DNA of 30,331 nt from Prevotella sp. UBA7594 (GCA_002490315.1 DLKG01000001.1:1-30331), one strand, 5' to 3'; shown: positions 1 to 7,871, counted from the stretch's first letter. Numbers and translations are program-made. The notes: generated from the sequence alone by a model not told the origin.

Positions 1-1
1 C

Positions 2-40
2 AGCGATCAGGTGAACAGTATTGAAAACATGAAATATTAA
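2..40 (+). CDS. nuoK: NADH-quinone oxidoreductase subunit K, C-terminal end (partial)
   Basis: An open frame runs in from the left edge and ends at TAA (38-40). It encodes a short tail reading SDQVNSIENMKY. Its place 9 nt upstream of nuoL, and the resemblance of the tail to the hydrophilic end of NuoK (E. coli NuoK ends in a similar SVSEM-type tail), make it the last 12 codons of nuoK. NuoK is a small three-helix membrane subunit of complex I. The identity rests on operon order and a very short peptide, so it is an inference. Confidence 0.7.
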   Translation, partial: SDQVNSIENMKY

Positions 41-49
41 TTTTAGATT

Positions 50-2062
50 ATGGATTTTACATATTCAATATGGATTCTTCTGTTGCCGCTGATCAGCTTC
101 CTGGTTATCGGTGTGCCGGAGTTCCTGAATAAGAAGTATGCCTGGTCGCACAAGACAGCCGGACTCATCGGCACCTGCTCCCTCGGACTGGTGACCGTTC
201 TGAGCTACTTCACTGCGTTCAAGTATTTCTCAGCCGACCGTCTTGCCGACGGCACCTTCGCAACCTTCGTGCCCTACAACGCCACATGGTTGCCGCTGGG
301 CCACCTGCACTTCGACCTCGGCATCCTGCTCGACCCGATTTCGGTGATGATGCTTATCGTCATCTCTACGGTCAGCCTCATGGTTCACATCTATTCGTTC
401 GGCTACATGCACGGCGAGAAGGGATTCCAGCGCTACTACGCTTTCCTCTCGCTCTTCACCATGTCGATGCTCGGACTGGTGCTCGCCACCAACATCTTCC
501 AGATGTACATGTTCTGGGAGCTTGTGGGCGTTAGCTCTTACCTGCTCATCGGCTTCTACTACACTCTGCACGCAGCCGTTCACGCTTCGAAGAAGGCGTT
601 CATCGTGACGCGCTTCGCCGATATGTTCTTCCTCATCGGTATCCTCATCTTCGGCTACTACACAGGAAGCTACAACTTCTCGTTCACCGGAACTGAGATT
701 GTCTACGGCGCTGGCGCTGCTGCCTTCACCACTGCCGACACAGCCCGTGCCGTTGCCGCTGGCGGAATGCTTCTGCCTACAGCCCTCGTACTGATGTTCA
801 TCGGTGGTGCCGGTAAGTCGGCAATGTTCCCGTTGCACATCTGGTTGCCCGATGCTATGGAAGGCCCGACGCCAGTTTCTGCCCTCATCCACGCCGCCAC
901 CATGGTGGTAGCCGGTGTCGTACAGATTGCGCGTCTGTTCCCCGTATGGATTGAGTATGCTCCCCAGACACTCGAGGTAGTTGTCATCGTAGGCGCGTTC
1001 ACCGCTTTCTATGCAGCAGCCGTGGCTTGTGCACAGAGCGACATCAAGCGTGTGCTTGCCTTCTCTACAATCTCGCAGATTGCGTTCATGATGGTAGCAC
1101 TCGGCGTATGTATGCCTGGTCACCACGGAGCAGCCCTTGACAACCACGCACAGCTTGGCTACATGGCTTCAATGTTCCACCTCTTCACACACGCCATGTT
1201 CAAGGCTTGCCTCTTCCTCGGCGCAGGATGTATCATCCACGCCACACACTCTAACGAGATGTCGACGATGGGCGGTCTGCGCAAGTACATGCCTATCACC
1301 CACGCCACGTTCCTCATCTCTTGCCTTGCCATCGCTGGTATTCCGTTCTTCTCGGGCTTCAGCTCTAAGGACGAGATTATCACCGCTTGCTTCGAGCACT
1401 CACAGTTCATTGGCTGGTGGATGACAGGCGTTGCCGCAATGACAGCGTTCTATATGTTCCGTCTCTACTACGGCATCTTCTGGGGTACAGAGAACAAGGA
1501 GCTTCATGCCGAGCACACTCCCCACGAGGCACCTGCTACTATGACCTTCCCGCTCGTGTTCCTGAGCATCGTGACCGTAGGCGTAGGTGTGTTCACCACA
1601 CTCGGCGGTTTCCTCGACTGGAACTGGGCAAGCTTCGGCTCAATCGTGAGCGCCGCAGGCACAGCCTACACCGTTCACTTCGACCCGCAGGTGGCTGCCA
1701 CATCAACCGTGATTGCCATCCTCTCCATCTGCCTTGCCACCTATATATATAAAGGTGAGAAGCAGCCTATCGCCGACAAGCTCTACGCAACGTTCCCGCG
1801 TCTGCATCGTTGGGCTTACAAGCGTTTCTACATGGACGAGGTCTACCAGTACGTCACACACAAGATACTGTTCCGCTACGTGAGCCGTCCGGTACAGTGG
1901 ATCGACGAGAAGATCATCAACGGTCTTATCGACTTCACCGCATGGGGCGCCAACGAGGCAGGCGAGACAATTCGCCCGTGGCAGAGTGGCGATGTTCGCC
2001 AGTATGCTGTATGGTTCCTCACAGGTACGGTAGCTTTAACATTATTATTACTTTGTTTGTAA
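50..2062 (+). CDS. nuoL: NADH-quinone oxidoreductase subunit L
   Basis: This is the large distal antiporter-like subunit of the complex I membrane arm, which couples quinone reduction to ion translocation. The 670-residue protein is almost entirely transmembrane. It shows the Mrp/NuoL core: a Glu in FWELVGVSSYLLIGF (E157) and a Lys in GGAGKSAMFPLHIWLPDAM (K256), which correspond to E144 and K229 of E. coli NuoL. The PTPVSALIHAATMV motif follows. The C-terminal region (about 575-670) fits the long lateral helix and the last membrane anchor. The start follows the nuoK stop by 9 nt with no Shine-Dalgarno, normal for this phylum. The stop codon lies within the first unit of a repeat array that fills the spacer to nuoM. 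Length and motifs are complete. Confidence 0.97.
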   Translation: MDFTYSIWILLLPLISFLVIGVPEFLNKKYAWSHKTAGLIGTCSLGLVTVLSYFTAFKYFSADRLADGTFATFVPYNATWLPLGHLHFDLGILLDPISVMMLIVISTVSLMVHIYSFGYMHGEKGFQRYYAFLSLFTMSMLGLVLATNIFQMYMFWELVGVSSYLLIGFYYTLHAAVHASKKAFIVTRFADMFFLIGILIFGYYTGSYNFSFTGTEIVYGAGAAAFTTADTARAVAAGGMLLPTALVLMFIGGAGKSAMFPLHIWLPDAMEGPTPVSALIHAATMVVAGVVQIARLFPVWIEYAPQTLEVVVIVGAFTAFYAAAVACAQSDIKRVLAFSTISQIAFMMVALGVCMPGHHGAALDNHAQLGYMASMFHLFTHAMFKACLFLGAGCIIHATHSNEMSTMGGLRKYMPITHATFLISCLAIAGIPFFSGFSSKDEIITACFEHSQFIGWWMTGVAAMTAFYMFRLYYGIFWGTENKELHAEHTPHEAPATMTFPLVFLSIVTVGVGVFTTLGGFLDWNWASFGSIVSAAGTAYTVHFDPQVAATSTVIAILSICLATYIYKGEKQPIADKLYATFPRLHRWAYKRFYMDEVYQYVTHKILFRYVSRPVQWIDEKIINGLIDFTAWGANEAGETIRPWQSGDVRQYAVWFLTGTVALTLLLLCL

Positions 2063-2197
2063 ACAAGTAGACAGTTGGTAGTAGACAAGTTAACAAGTAG
2101 ACAAGTAGACAAGCTGATACTTTTAAAACCTCAAAACTAACAGCTCGTCAACTCGTCAAATATCAACTTGTCAACTAAATAACAACTCGTCAACTAA
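2060..2197. repeat. Octamer-like inverted-repeat array in the nuoL-nuoM spacer
   Basis: The nuoL TAA (2060-2062) merges into a left arm (to about 2118) made of degenerate units such as ACAAGTAG and AGTAGACAAGTTA. After an AT-rich middle, a right arm (about 2141-2197) carries units such as CTCGTCAA and CTTGTCAACTAA. The right arm is approximately the reverse complement of the left, so the transcript could fold into a long imperfect hairpin. The spacer is 146 bp, long for neighbours inside a nuo operon. The same units occur at 3691-3804 and 10328-10496. No open frame or promoter match is seen here. Confidence 0.85.
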
Positions 2198-2208
2198 CAA
2201 TAAAAAAT

Positions 2209-3690
2209 ATGAATATATTAAGTTTATTCGTAGTAATCCCTGCCTTGATGTTGCTCGGTCTTTGGATCGCACGCAACGTCAATCAGGTGCGTGGTGTGAT
2301 GGTTGCCGGTTCATCCTGCCTCTTGGCAATGAGCATTTGGCTCACGCTCCACTTCATCGGCGAGCGCGCTGCGGGCAACACCGAGGAGATGATTCTCCGT
2401 GCCTCGACAGAGTGGTTCCCGGCTTTGCACATCAACTACGAGGTTGGTGTCGACGGCATCTCTGTCGTCATGCTCTTGCTTTCGAGCATCATCGTGTTCA
2501 CCGGAACGTTCGCGTCGTGGAAGCTTAAGCCACTGACCAAGGAGTTCTTCATGTGGTTCACGCTGCTCTCAACAGGTGTTTACGGTTTCTTCATCTCAAT
2601 CGACCTCTTCACCATGTTCATGTTCTACGAGGTGGCGCTCATCCCTATGTACCTCCTCATTGGTTTCTGGGGAACGGGCCGCAAGGAGTATGCAGCCATG
2701 AAGCTGACATTGATGCTTATGGGCGGTTCTGCCCTCATCATCCTCGGTCTTGTAGGTATCTACTTCTTCAATGGAGCCTCTACGATGAGCATCCTTGAGA
2801 TTGCCCACAACAACCACATCCCCGCCAACATCCAGAACGTGCTCTTCCCGTTTGTGTTCATCGGCTTCGGCGTGCTCGGTGCGCTGTTCCCGTTCCACAC
2901 ATGGTCACCAATCGGTCACGGTTGCGCCCCGACATCCGTGTCAATGCTCCACGCAGGTGTGCTCATGAAGCTCGGTGGCTACGGCTGCTTCCGCATCGCC
3001 ATGTTCCTCCTCCCTCAGGCAGCCCACGATTTGGCTTGGATATTCCTTATCCTCACCACCATCTCAGTGGTTTACGGAGCCTTCTCGGCTTGCGTACAGA
3101 CCGACTTGAAGTTCATCAACGCCTACTCATCAGTGTCTCACTGTGGCTTGGTGCTCTTCGCCCTGCTGATGATGACCCGCGTGTCTTGCACAGGTGCCAT
3201 CCTTCAGATGCTCTCTCACGGCTTGATGACAGCCCTCTTTTTCGCCCTCATCGGTATGATCTACGGTCGTACTCACACCCGTGACATCCGCGAGCTTGGC
3301 GGTTTGATGAAGATCATGCCGTTCCTCTCTGTAGGCTACGTGATCGCCGGTCTTGCCAACCTCGGCTTGCCGGGCTTCTCGGGCTTCATCGCCGAGATGA
3401 CCATCTTCAACGGTTCGTTCGAGAATGCCGACACATTCCACCGTTGCTGCACCATCATCGCCATCACGTCTATCGTTGTGACCGCCGTGTACATCCTCCG
3501 TACCGTGGGCTTCATACTCTTCGAGAAGGTGAAGAACCCGCATTTCGAGGAACTCACCGACGCCACATGGGACGAGCGTTTCGCCGTGTGCTGCCTTATC
3601 TTCTGCGTAGCCGGTCTCGGCTCGTTCCCGATTTGGGCAAGTCACGTCATCACTAATGCAGTAACACCGATACTCAGCGTGATTCCTTAA
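2209..3690 (+). CDS. nuoM: NADH-quinone oxidoreductase subunit M
   Basis: This is the second antiporter-like subunit of the complex I membrane arm: 493 residues and about 14 predicted membrane helices. The conserved membrane Glu is present in MFYEVALIPMYLLIGFWG (E141, equivalent to E. coli E144), and the APTSVSMLHAGVLMKLGGYG block is clear. In the helix that carries the pumping Lys in E. coli (FAVK...PFH), this protein reads GFGVLGALFPFHTW, so Leu (L223) aligns with the Lys. From memory, related Bacteroidota NuoM proteins look similar, so this may be a lineage trait. The gene is in operon order after nuoL. The A-rich leader before the ATG has no Shine-Dalgarno. Confidence 0.97.
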   Translation: MNILSLFVVIPALMLLGLWIARNVNQVRGVMVAGSSCLLAMSIWLTLHFIGERAAGNTEEMILRASTEWFPALHINYEVGVDGISVVMLLLSSIIVFTGTFASWKLKPLTKEFFMWFTLLSTGVYGFFISIDLFTMFMFYEVALIPMYLLIGFWGTGRKEYAAMKLTLMLMGGSALIILGLVGIYFFNGASTMSILEIAHNNHIPANIQNVLFPFVFIGFGVLGALFPFHTWSPIGHGCAPTSVSMLHAGVLMKLGGYGCFRIAMFLLPQAAHDLAWIFLILTTISVVYGAFSACVQTDLKFINAYSSVSHCGLVLFALLMMTRVSCTGAILQMLSHGLMTALFFALIGMIYGRTHTRDIRELGGLMKIMPFLSVGYVIAGLANLGLPGFSGFIAEMTIFNGSFENADTFHRCCTIIAITSIVVTAVYILRTVGFILFEKVKNPHFEELTDATWDERFAVCCLIFCVAGLGSFPIWASHVITNAVTPILSVIP

Positions 3691-3804
3691 TAGTAGACAA
3701 GGGACAAGTTAACGAGTAGACAAGGAGATTTGTCTATAAGTAGACGAGTAAACAAGTAAGCTAATCTCCTTGTCGACTTGTCTCCTCGTCAACTTGTCAA
3801 CTAA
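3691..3804. repeat. Inverted-repeat array in the nuoM-nuoN spacer
   Basis: This is the second copy of the repeat family and begins immediately after the nuoM TAA (TAGTAGACAAG...). A 12-bp perfect inverted repeat (GACAAGGAGATT at 3719-3730, complement at 3763-3774) extends outward through further pairs with few mismatches (3712-3717 against 3776-3781). Units in the left arm resemble AGTAGACAAG and AGTAGACGAG. Those in the right arm resemble CTTGTCGA and CTTGTCAACTAA. The array ends about 11 nt before the nuoN ATG. The stem is followed by more repeat rather than a T tract, so a simple terminator is unlikely, and nuoN downstream must still be expressed. Confidence 0.85.
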
Positions 3805-3815
3805 AAAAGAATAAA

Positions 3816-5258
3816 ATGGATTATAGTCAGTTTTTTAATATGATACCCGAGGCAGGCCTCATGGCAGCCTTGGTGATAGTGTTCCTCGCCGACCTCATTC
3901 TCAAGGGCGAGAAGAAACACTCCGTCCTGAGCGTGCTGACAGGCATCCTGTTGGTAGCCCAGCTTGCCGTGTGCTTCACCGCGCAGCCAGCCGAGGCTTT
4001 CGCCGGACTCTACGTTGCCACTTCAGCAGCCCAGGTGATGAAGGTCATCCTCACCGCCGGAGCACTCATTGTGGTCATTATGTCGCAGTCGTGGGTTGAG
4101 CGCCCCGACGTTGCCCGCAAGGAGGGCGAGTTCTACGAGCTCATCATCTCCACCTTGCTCGGCATGTACATGATGATTTCCAGCGGCCACTTCCTTATGT
4201 TCTTCCTTGGTCTTGAAATGGCGTCGGTGCCTATGGCTTGCCTCGTGGCATTCGACAAGTTCAAGAAGGAGTCGGCAGAGGGCGCAGCCAAGTTTGTGCT
4301 CACAGCAACATTCTCGAGTGGCGTGATGCTCTACGGCATTTCGTTCCTCTACGCTGCCTGCGGCACACTCTATTTCGATGATGTAGCTGCCAAGATCAGC
4401 GCAAGTCCGTTAACCATCATGGGTCTTGTGTTCTTCTTCAGCGGCTTGGGCTTCAAGATCTCGCTCGTGCCGTTCCACTTCTGGACAGCCGACACCTATC
4501 AGGGTGCGCCGACAGCTGTGACGGGCTACCTGAGCGTTGTGTCTAAAGGTGCTGCAGCATTCGCCTTGATGACTATCCTCCTGAAGGTGTTCGCACCGAT
4601 GGTGGAGTACTACCAGACGCTGATGTACATTGTCATCGTGCTCACCATCACCATCGCCAACCTCTTCGCCCTGCGTCAGTCAGAGCTGAAGCGATTCATG
4701 GCGTTCAGCTCCATCTCACAGGCAGGTTACATTATGCTTGCAGCAGTGGGCAACGGCTCGATGGGTCTTCCGGCACTTATGTACTACGTGCTCATTTACG
4801 TAGCAGCCAACATGGCAGTGTTCACTGTCATCAACGTTGTGGAGACACGCGGCAAGGGCAACACCGACATGTCGGTGTTCGACGGATTCTATCAGACCAA
4901 CCCGAAGCTGTCGTTCCTCTTGACGCTCGCCCTCTTCTCGCTTGCAGGTATCCCGCCTTTCGCCGGAATGTTCTGTAAGTTCTTCGTGTTCATGGCAGCA
5001 GCCCAGGGCCACACAGTTGGTGCAGGCGTAGCCTACGCAGTAGTGTTCATCGCTCTTGTCAACACCGTACCGTCACTCTACTACTATTTGAAGATAGTGA
5101 AGTGCATGTACATCAATAAGACCGACACACCGCTCGCACCGTTCAAGAGCGACTGCGCCACACGCACAGCCCTCGCCCTCTGCACCGCCGGCGTACTGCT
5201 CTTCGGCGTATGCAGCTGCGTATACGACTGGCTCGTGAGCGCAACATCTGCACTGTAA
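3816..5258 (+). CDS. nuoN: NADH-quinone oxidoreductase subunit N
   Basis: This is the third antiporter-like membrane subunit of complex I, adjacent to the small NuoA/J/K subunits in the enzyme. The 480 residues are nearly all hydrophobic helices. Key charges match E. coli NuoN: E134 in LGLEMASVPMACLVAF, K214 in GLGFKISLVPFHFWTADTYQ, and K244 in the SVVSKGAAAFALM helix. The QGAPTAVTGYLSV motif is intact. It is the last gene of the nuo operon: a hairpin and a strong terminator-like stem follow within about 100 nt. The ATG sits in an A-rich leader right after the repeat array. Confidence 0.96.
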   Translation: MDYSQFFNMIPEAGLMAALVIVFLADLILKGEKKHSVLSVLTGILLVAQLAVCFTAQPAEAFAGLYVATSAAQVMKVILTAGALIVVIMSQSWVERPDVARKEGEFYELIISTLLGMYMMISSGHFLMFFLGLEMASVPMACLVAFDKFKKESAEGAAKFVLTATFSSGVMLYGISFLYAACGTLYFDDVAAKISASPLTIMGLVFFFSGLGFKISLVPFHFWTADTYQGAPTAVTGYLSVVSKGAAAFALMTILLKVFAPMVEYYQTLMYIVIVLTITIANLFALRQSELKRFMAFSSISQAGYIMLAAVGNGSMGLPALMYYVLIYVAANMAVFTVINVVETRGKGNTDMSVFDGFYQTNPKLSFLLTLALFSLAGIPPFAGMFCKFFVFMAAAQGHTVGAGVAYAVVFIALVNTVPSLYYYLKIVKCMYINKTDTPLAPFKSDCATRTALALCTAGVLLFGVCSCVYDWLVSATSAL

Positions 5259-5276
5259 TGTAATAGCTTCTCCGTG

Positions 5277-5296
5277 GCGGAGGTGAAAGCCTCCGC
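5277..5296 (+). other. Short perfect hairpin after nuoN
   Basis: A 7-bp perfect stem (GCGGAGG at 5277-5283, CCTCCGC at 5290-5296) closes a 6-nt loop, 18 nt after the nuoN stop. No T tract follows, so it is more likely an RNA 3'-end stabiliser or pause site upstream of the terminator at 5315-5361. Confidence 0.55.
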
Positions 5297-5314
5297 TGCA
5301 ATCAATAAATAACG

Positions 5315-5361
5315 AAAAACTCGACTGAGTCCCTTCAACATGTGGGTTCAGCCGAGTTTTT
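5315..5361 (+). terminator. Intrinsic terminator of the nuo operon
   Basis: The stem pairs AAAAACTCG (5315-5323) with CGAGTTTTT (5353-5361), and CTGA (5325-5328) with TCAG (5348-5351), with one A-C mismatch. Inner wobble and CC/GG pairs follow, and a T-rich run continues to about 5368. The A tract on the left side means it could also work on the minus strand. It lies between nuoN and the toxin-antitoxin promoter. Confidence 0.85.
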
Positions 5362-5395
5362 GTTTTTATATTTGCCGTTTTATTTGTCAAAACAT

Positions 5396-5426
5396 TTTGC
5401 CATCTCGATTTTATGTTGTAGATTTG
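5396..5426 (+). promoter_or_regulatory. Bacteroidota-type promoter of the toxin-antitoxin module
   Basis: TTTG (5396-5399), 19 nt, then TAGATTTG (5419-5426) match the -33/-7 consensus of the Bacteroidota primary sigma factor exactly. Transcription would start near 5432, leaving a leader of about 15 nt before the antitoxin ATG. Confidence 0.75.
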
Positions 5427-5437
5427 TAGAAACAAAT
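5422..5437. promoter_or_regulatory. Candidate operator palindrome
   Basis: ATTTGT (5422-5427) and ACAAAT (5432-5437) form perfect 6-bp arms around AGAA. The palindrome covers the -7 box and the expected transcription start, where a toxin-antitoxin complex would be expected to bind for autorepression. The regulatory role is inferred from position only. Confidence 0.5.
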
Positions 5438-5447
5438 AATAATTATT

Positions 5448-5678
5448 ATGACTCAATTGACAGTATCATTGGAGGATGTTTCTCCTTCCGTGCTTAAGGA
5501 TGTAAAGAAGGCAATAAGTATGTTGCGTGGGGTAGTGAGTGTGAAGGTGAACCGTACGACTGCCACTCCTAATGCTTCAACAAGAAAGGCAATAGAGGAA
5601 GCGGAGACCGGTGACACAATAAAAGTTGGCACTATGGCCGACTACCTTAAATTTGTAGGTGATGGAGTATCAGATTGA
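5448..5678 (+). CDS. Putative RelB-like antitoxin
   Basis: A 76-residue protein directly upstream of, and overlapping, a YafQ-like toxin gene. The N-terminal third (TQLTVSLEDV...) looks like a short strand followed by helices, suited to dimerisation and DNA binding. The C-terminal part (ASTRKAIEEAETGDTIKVG and the following YLKFVGD) is charged and probably forms the segment that wraps the toxin. Family assignment relies mainly on context; I see no unmistakable DNA-binding motif. The ATG follows a strong promoter by about 20 nt, and the stop overlaps the start of the next gene, so the two are co-translated. A palindrome over the promoter fits autorepression. Confidence 0.7.
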   Translation: MTQLTVSLEDVSPSVLKDVKKAISMLRGVVSVKVNRTTATPNASTRKAIEEAETGDTIKVGTMADYLKFVGDGVSD

Positions 5679-5967
5679 GGTGACACGTCAATATCTGCGC
5701 GACCTGAAACTTGCACGCAGGCGTAATCTTGACGAGGTAAAGCTCAACAAGGTCATTGCCACGCTTGCGTGTGGCGATGCGTTGCCGCCTGCCAATAAAG
5801 ATCATGTGCTGACAGGCAACTACAAGGGATATCGTGAATGTTATGTGGCTCCAGACTGGTTGCTCATTTATTCACGTAGCGATGTGCTGAAAATAGTGAA
5901 ACTTGTGCGCACAGGTTCTCATTCTGATGACAATGAGTATAGTTTTAAATTAGATACTAAGAATTAG
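5662..5967 (+). CDS. YafQ-family mRNA interferase toxin
   Basis: A RelE/ParE-superfamily toxin of 101 residues, expected to cleave mRNA on the ribosome. Numbered from the ATG at 5662, it has H48 in KDHVLTGNYKGYREC, D65-W66 in PDWLLIYSR and H87 in RTGSHSDD, which line up with the active-site His, Asp-Trp and C-terminal His of E. coli YafQ. The second histidine of the YafQ site (H63, in a RDCHIEPDW-type motif) is replaced by Tyr (Y61, in RECYVAPDW). An in-frame GTG at 5659 would add one residue; the ATG is preferred. The gene overlaps the antitoxin by 17 nt, typical of type II pairs. Family assignment is confident; activity is uncertain because of the Tyr. Confidence 0.85.
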   Translation: MEYQIEVTRQYLRDLKLARRRNLDEVKLNKVIATLACGDALPPANKDHVLTGNYKGYRECYVAPDWLLIYSRSDVLKIVKLVRTGSHSDDNEYSFKLDTKN

Positions 5968-5972
5968 TAAAT

Positions 5973-6812
5973 ATGTTACATCGTTTTTTATTTCTCATAT
6001 TCATCAGCATGTTTTCCTCTGCATTATTGGCACAAGAGACTAATATTGTTGCCGACAACCGATTGCGGCAGCCAATGTTGCCGGAGGCGCAAATGTCTCC
6101 GCAACACGACATATGGGGAATGACGAACAACTTCATGCCGCAAGGATCTTATTTTGCTCCTTTGGTACATCCGTATAATGAAGGTTTGTATTTTGGCGTT
6201 AGGGGCGATATCTTTCGTGACTCCATCGATTACGCCATGTCAATGGTTGTCGCCAATACTAATGCCTATGGCGACAACATGAGACATCTGTCGGCATTCT
6301 CCTGGCAATTGTCACGCAATCTCAGCCTTTCAGTCACAAGCGTCTATAGCAGCTACACAGGTCTGATGGACGTGCAGTCGGCAAACGGGAACTTGCGTTA
6401 TCAACTTGGGCGGATGTCGTTGAGTGGCGGACTGTCTGCCAACCGCTTCAACTACAACGGCCGTGTGTTCACGCAGTACGGAATGTCGGGTCAGTTCTCA
6501 TATTACATCAATCCACATCTTTCGATGACGCTATTTGCCGACTATTACAATAACAATCCTTTTGTAAGTATGGCGGCCTTTCCATATATCCCCACTACCC
6601 GCTACGGAGGCTACGTGACCTACCATAGCGACAGGTTTTATCTTGACCTCGGTGCCGAGCGACGCTACAATACGTTTAGCGGCAAGATGGAGACTGTGCC
6701 TATTGTTACGCCAGGGTTCAAAATATCAAAGAAAATAATTGTTGAGTTGCCGTTGGGTGATTTCGCTAAACAAGCCATAACCGACATTGTTACAAAGAAA
6801 AGAAACCACTGA
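5973..6812 (+). CDS. Exported, probably outer-membrane beta-barrel-like protein of unknown function
   Basis: 279 residues with a clear signal peptide (hydrophobic 3-19, cleavage probably after SSALLA at about residue 20). The mature part has many alternating aromatic and polar stretches (SLSGGLSANRFNYNG, QFSYYINPHLSMTLFADYY, RYGGYVTYHSDRFYLDLGAE) that look like amphipathic beta strands of a small barrel. It ends in a basic tail rather than the aromatic residue usual for outer-membrane barrels. I do not recognise the family. It starts 5 nt after the toxin stop with no visible promoter, so it is probably co-transcribed with the toxin-antitoxin genes. The downstream gene converges on it. Confidence 0.75.
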   Translation: MLHRFLFLIFISMFSSALLAQETNIVADNRLRQPMLPEAQMSPQHDIWGMTNNFMPQGSYFAPLVHPYNEGLYFGVRGDIFRDSIDYAMSMVVANTNAYGDNMRHLSAFSWQLSRNLSLSVTSVYSSYTGLMDVQSANGNLRYQLGRMSLSGGLSANRFNYNGRVFTQYGMSGQFSYYINPHLSMTLFADYYNNNPFVSMAAFPYIPTTRYGGYVTYHSDRFYLDLGAERRYNTFSGKMETVPIVTPGFKISKKIIVELPLGDFAKQAITDIVTKKRNH

Positions 6813-6862
6813 CGGCCTGTTTATCCAATATGGAATAGACTTTTATTCAAAATTCATTTTGA

Positions 6863-7828
6863 TTATCTTCCCAAAAATTCATAAAACGGCGTGTAGAGCA
6901 GTTCGTTGGGCTTTAGGTAGATGATGTTGCGTTTGAAATCGATGAGCATGTTGAAGCGTTTGAGGAAGTTGTTGCCCATGATGCCGTCAATGTCATCCAT
7001 TGTGCTCATGCCGCCAGTGTTGTCCGTGCTGTTGATTGTTGAGAGTGCGCCAGCCACCCGAGGAAGGATGTACTTGCCGATGGTCACCTCATCGAAGAAC
7101 ACGTTTTTCAGTTCGCCGCTTCCTCCGTCGGAGCTTGTTATGTGCGACGTGGCGAACGGCTTTGCCGTTGCGAGAAGATTGTTGTTGGCGACGAAGCGCG
7201 TGGCAAGGTCTATCACGCGGTCGGAGCCAGTGTCAACCTCCAGACTAAGCCAATACACTTTGCCTTGTATTTTTACTGGAAGCGTGATGAAAGGTACGTC
7301 GTGTTTGTATTTAAATGGCAGAACCACGTAGCTGCTGTCGGCTTCCATACTGTCCTTTTTCGAGTAGACGTATATTGTGCGGTCATCATAGTTTATCTCA
7401 ACGTTGAAGGCACGCAAGGCGTTCAGTCCCAGCACACCATCCCATTTGTCGGCAGGCCCGAAGGGGATGTTGGCGCAGGTGGCGCGTGCATATTCCACTG
7501 TTCCCACCTTTATGTGGTTGTCGTGGCTGATGGTTATCTGACTGCTGCCCGTTGTGCCGATGTTCTCTGCCTTCTCTTGCTCGTGTATCAGTCCGTGCAG
7601 TTTGGGAGAGCGTGTGTTGAGCACTATGGTCGAAGCACCCGTGTCGACGACAAAGCGCAGTGAGTCTGACCCATTGGCAAATGCCGTTACGTAGATACGG
7701 TTGTCGCTGTCGAGCGTGAAAGGAATCTCGCCTACGGGTGACGGCTTGACGGTTTGAGCGAGTATGTGGAGCGGAAGAAAGGTGGCGCATAGCAAGCTGA
7801 TAATGCATGAGAATTTGAGTGTTTTCAT
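6863..7828 (-). CDS. Exported retropepsin-like aspartyl protease with two catalytic lobes
   Basis: 321 residues with a signal peptide (MKTLKFSCIISLLCATF..., cleavage near LA-Q25). Two copies of the aspartyl protease signature are visible: FVVDTGAST (D62) with the partner GVLG around 131-134, and LEVDTGSDR (D199) with the partner DGIMGNNFL near the C-terminus. Each lobe therefore carries its own Asp-Thr-Gly and hydrophobic-Gly motif, as in Asp_protease_2-type proteins of Bacteroidota. It is likely a periplasmic or surface peptidase; the substrate is unknown. It is a stand-alone gene that converges with the upstream exported protein and has a MITE-like inverted repeat in its 5' region. Confidence 0.85.
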   Translation of the reverse strand: MKTLKFSCIISLLCATFLPLHILAQTVKPSPVGEIPFTLDSDNRIYVTAFANGSDSLRFVVDTGASTIVLNTRSPKLHGLIHEQEKAENIGTTGSSQITISHDNHIKVGTVEYARATCANIPFGPADKWDGVLGLNALRAFNVEINYDDRTIYVYSKKDSMEADSSYVVLPFKYKHDVPFITLPVKIQGKVYWLSLEVDTGSDRVIDLATRFVANNNLLATAKPFATSHITSSDGGSGELKNVFFDEVTIGKYILPRVAGALSTINSTDNTGGMSTMDDIDGIMGNNFLKRFNMLIDFKRNIIYLKPNELLYTPFYEFLGR

Positions 7829-7871
7829 AATTGAATTACTTTTACTGTTGTGTCATATAATATAATATCCA

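Noticed and set aside
230..1147. A 305-codon open frame antisense to nuoL, and other long antisense frames in nuoM, gyrA and similar genes
   Set aside because: Composition is His-, Glu- and Arg-rich, as expected for the complement of membrane or acidic codons. There is no family resemblance, and the sense genes are unmistakable.
6847..6862. Near-perfect 16-nt palindrome between the convergent exported-protein and protease genes
   Set aside because: Too AT-rich and with too small a loop to be a convincing terminator; could arise by chance.
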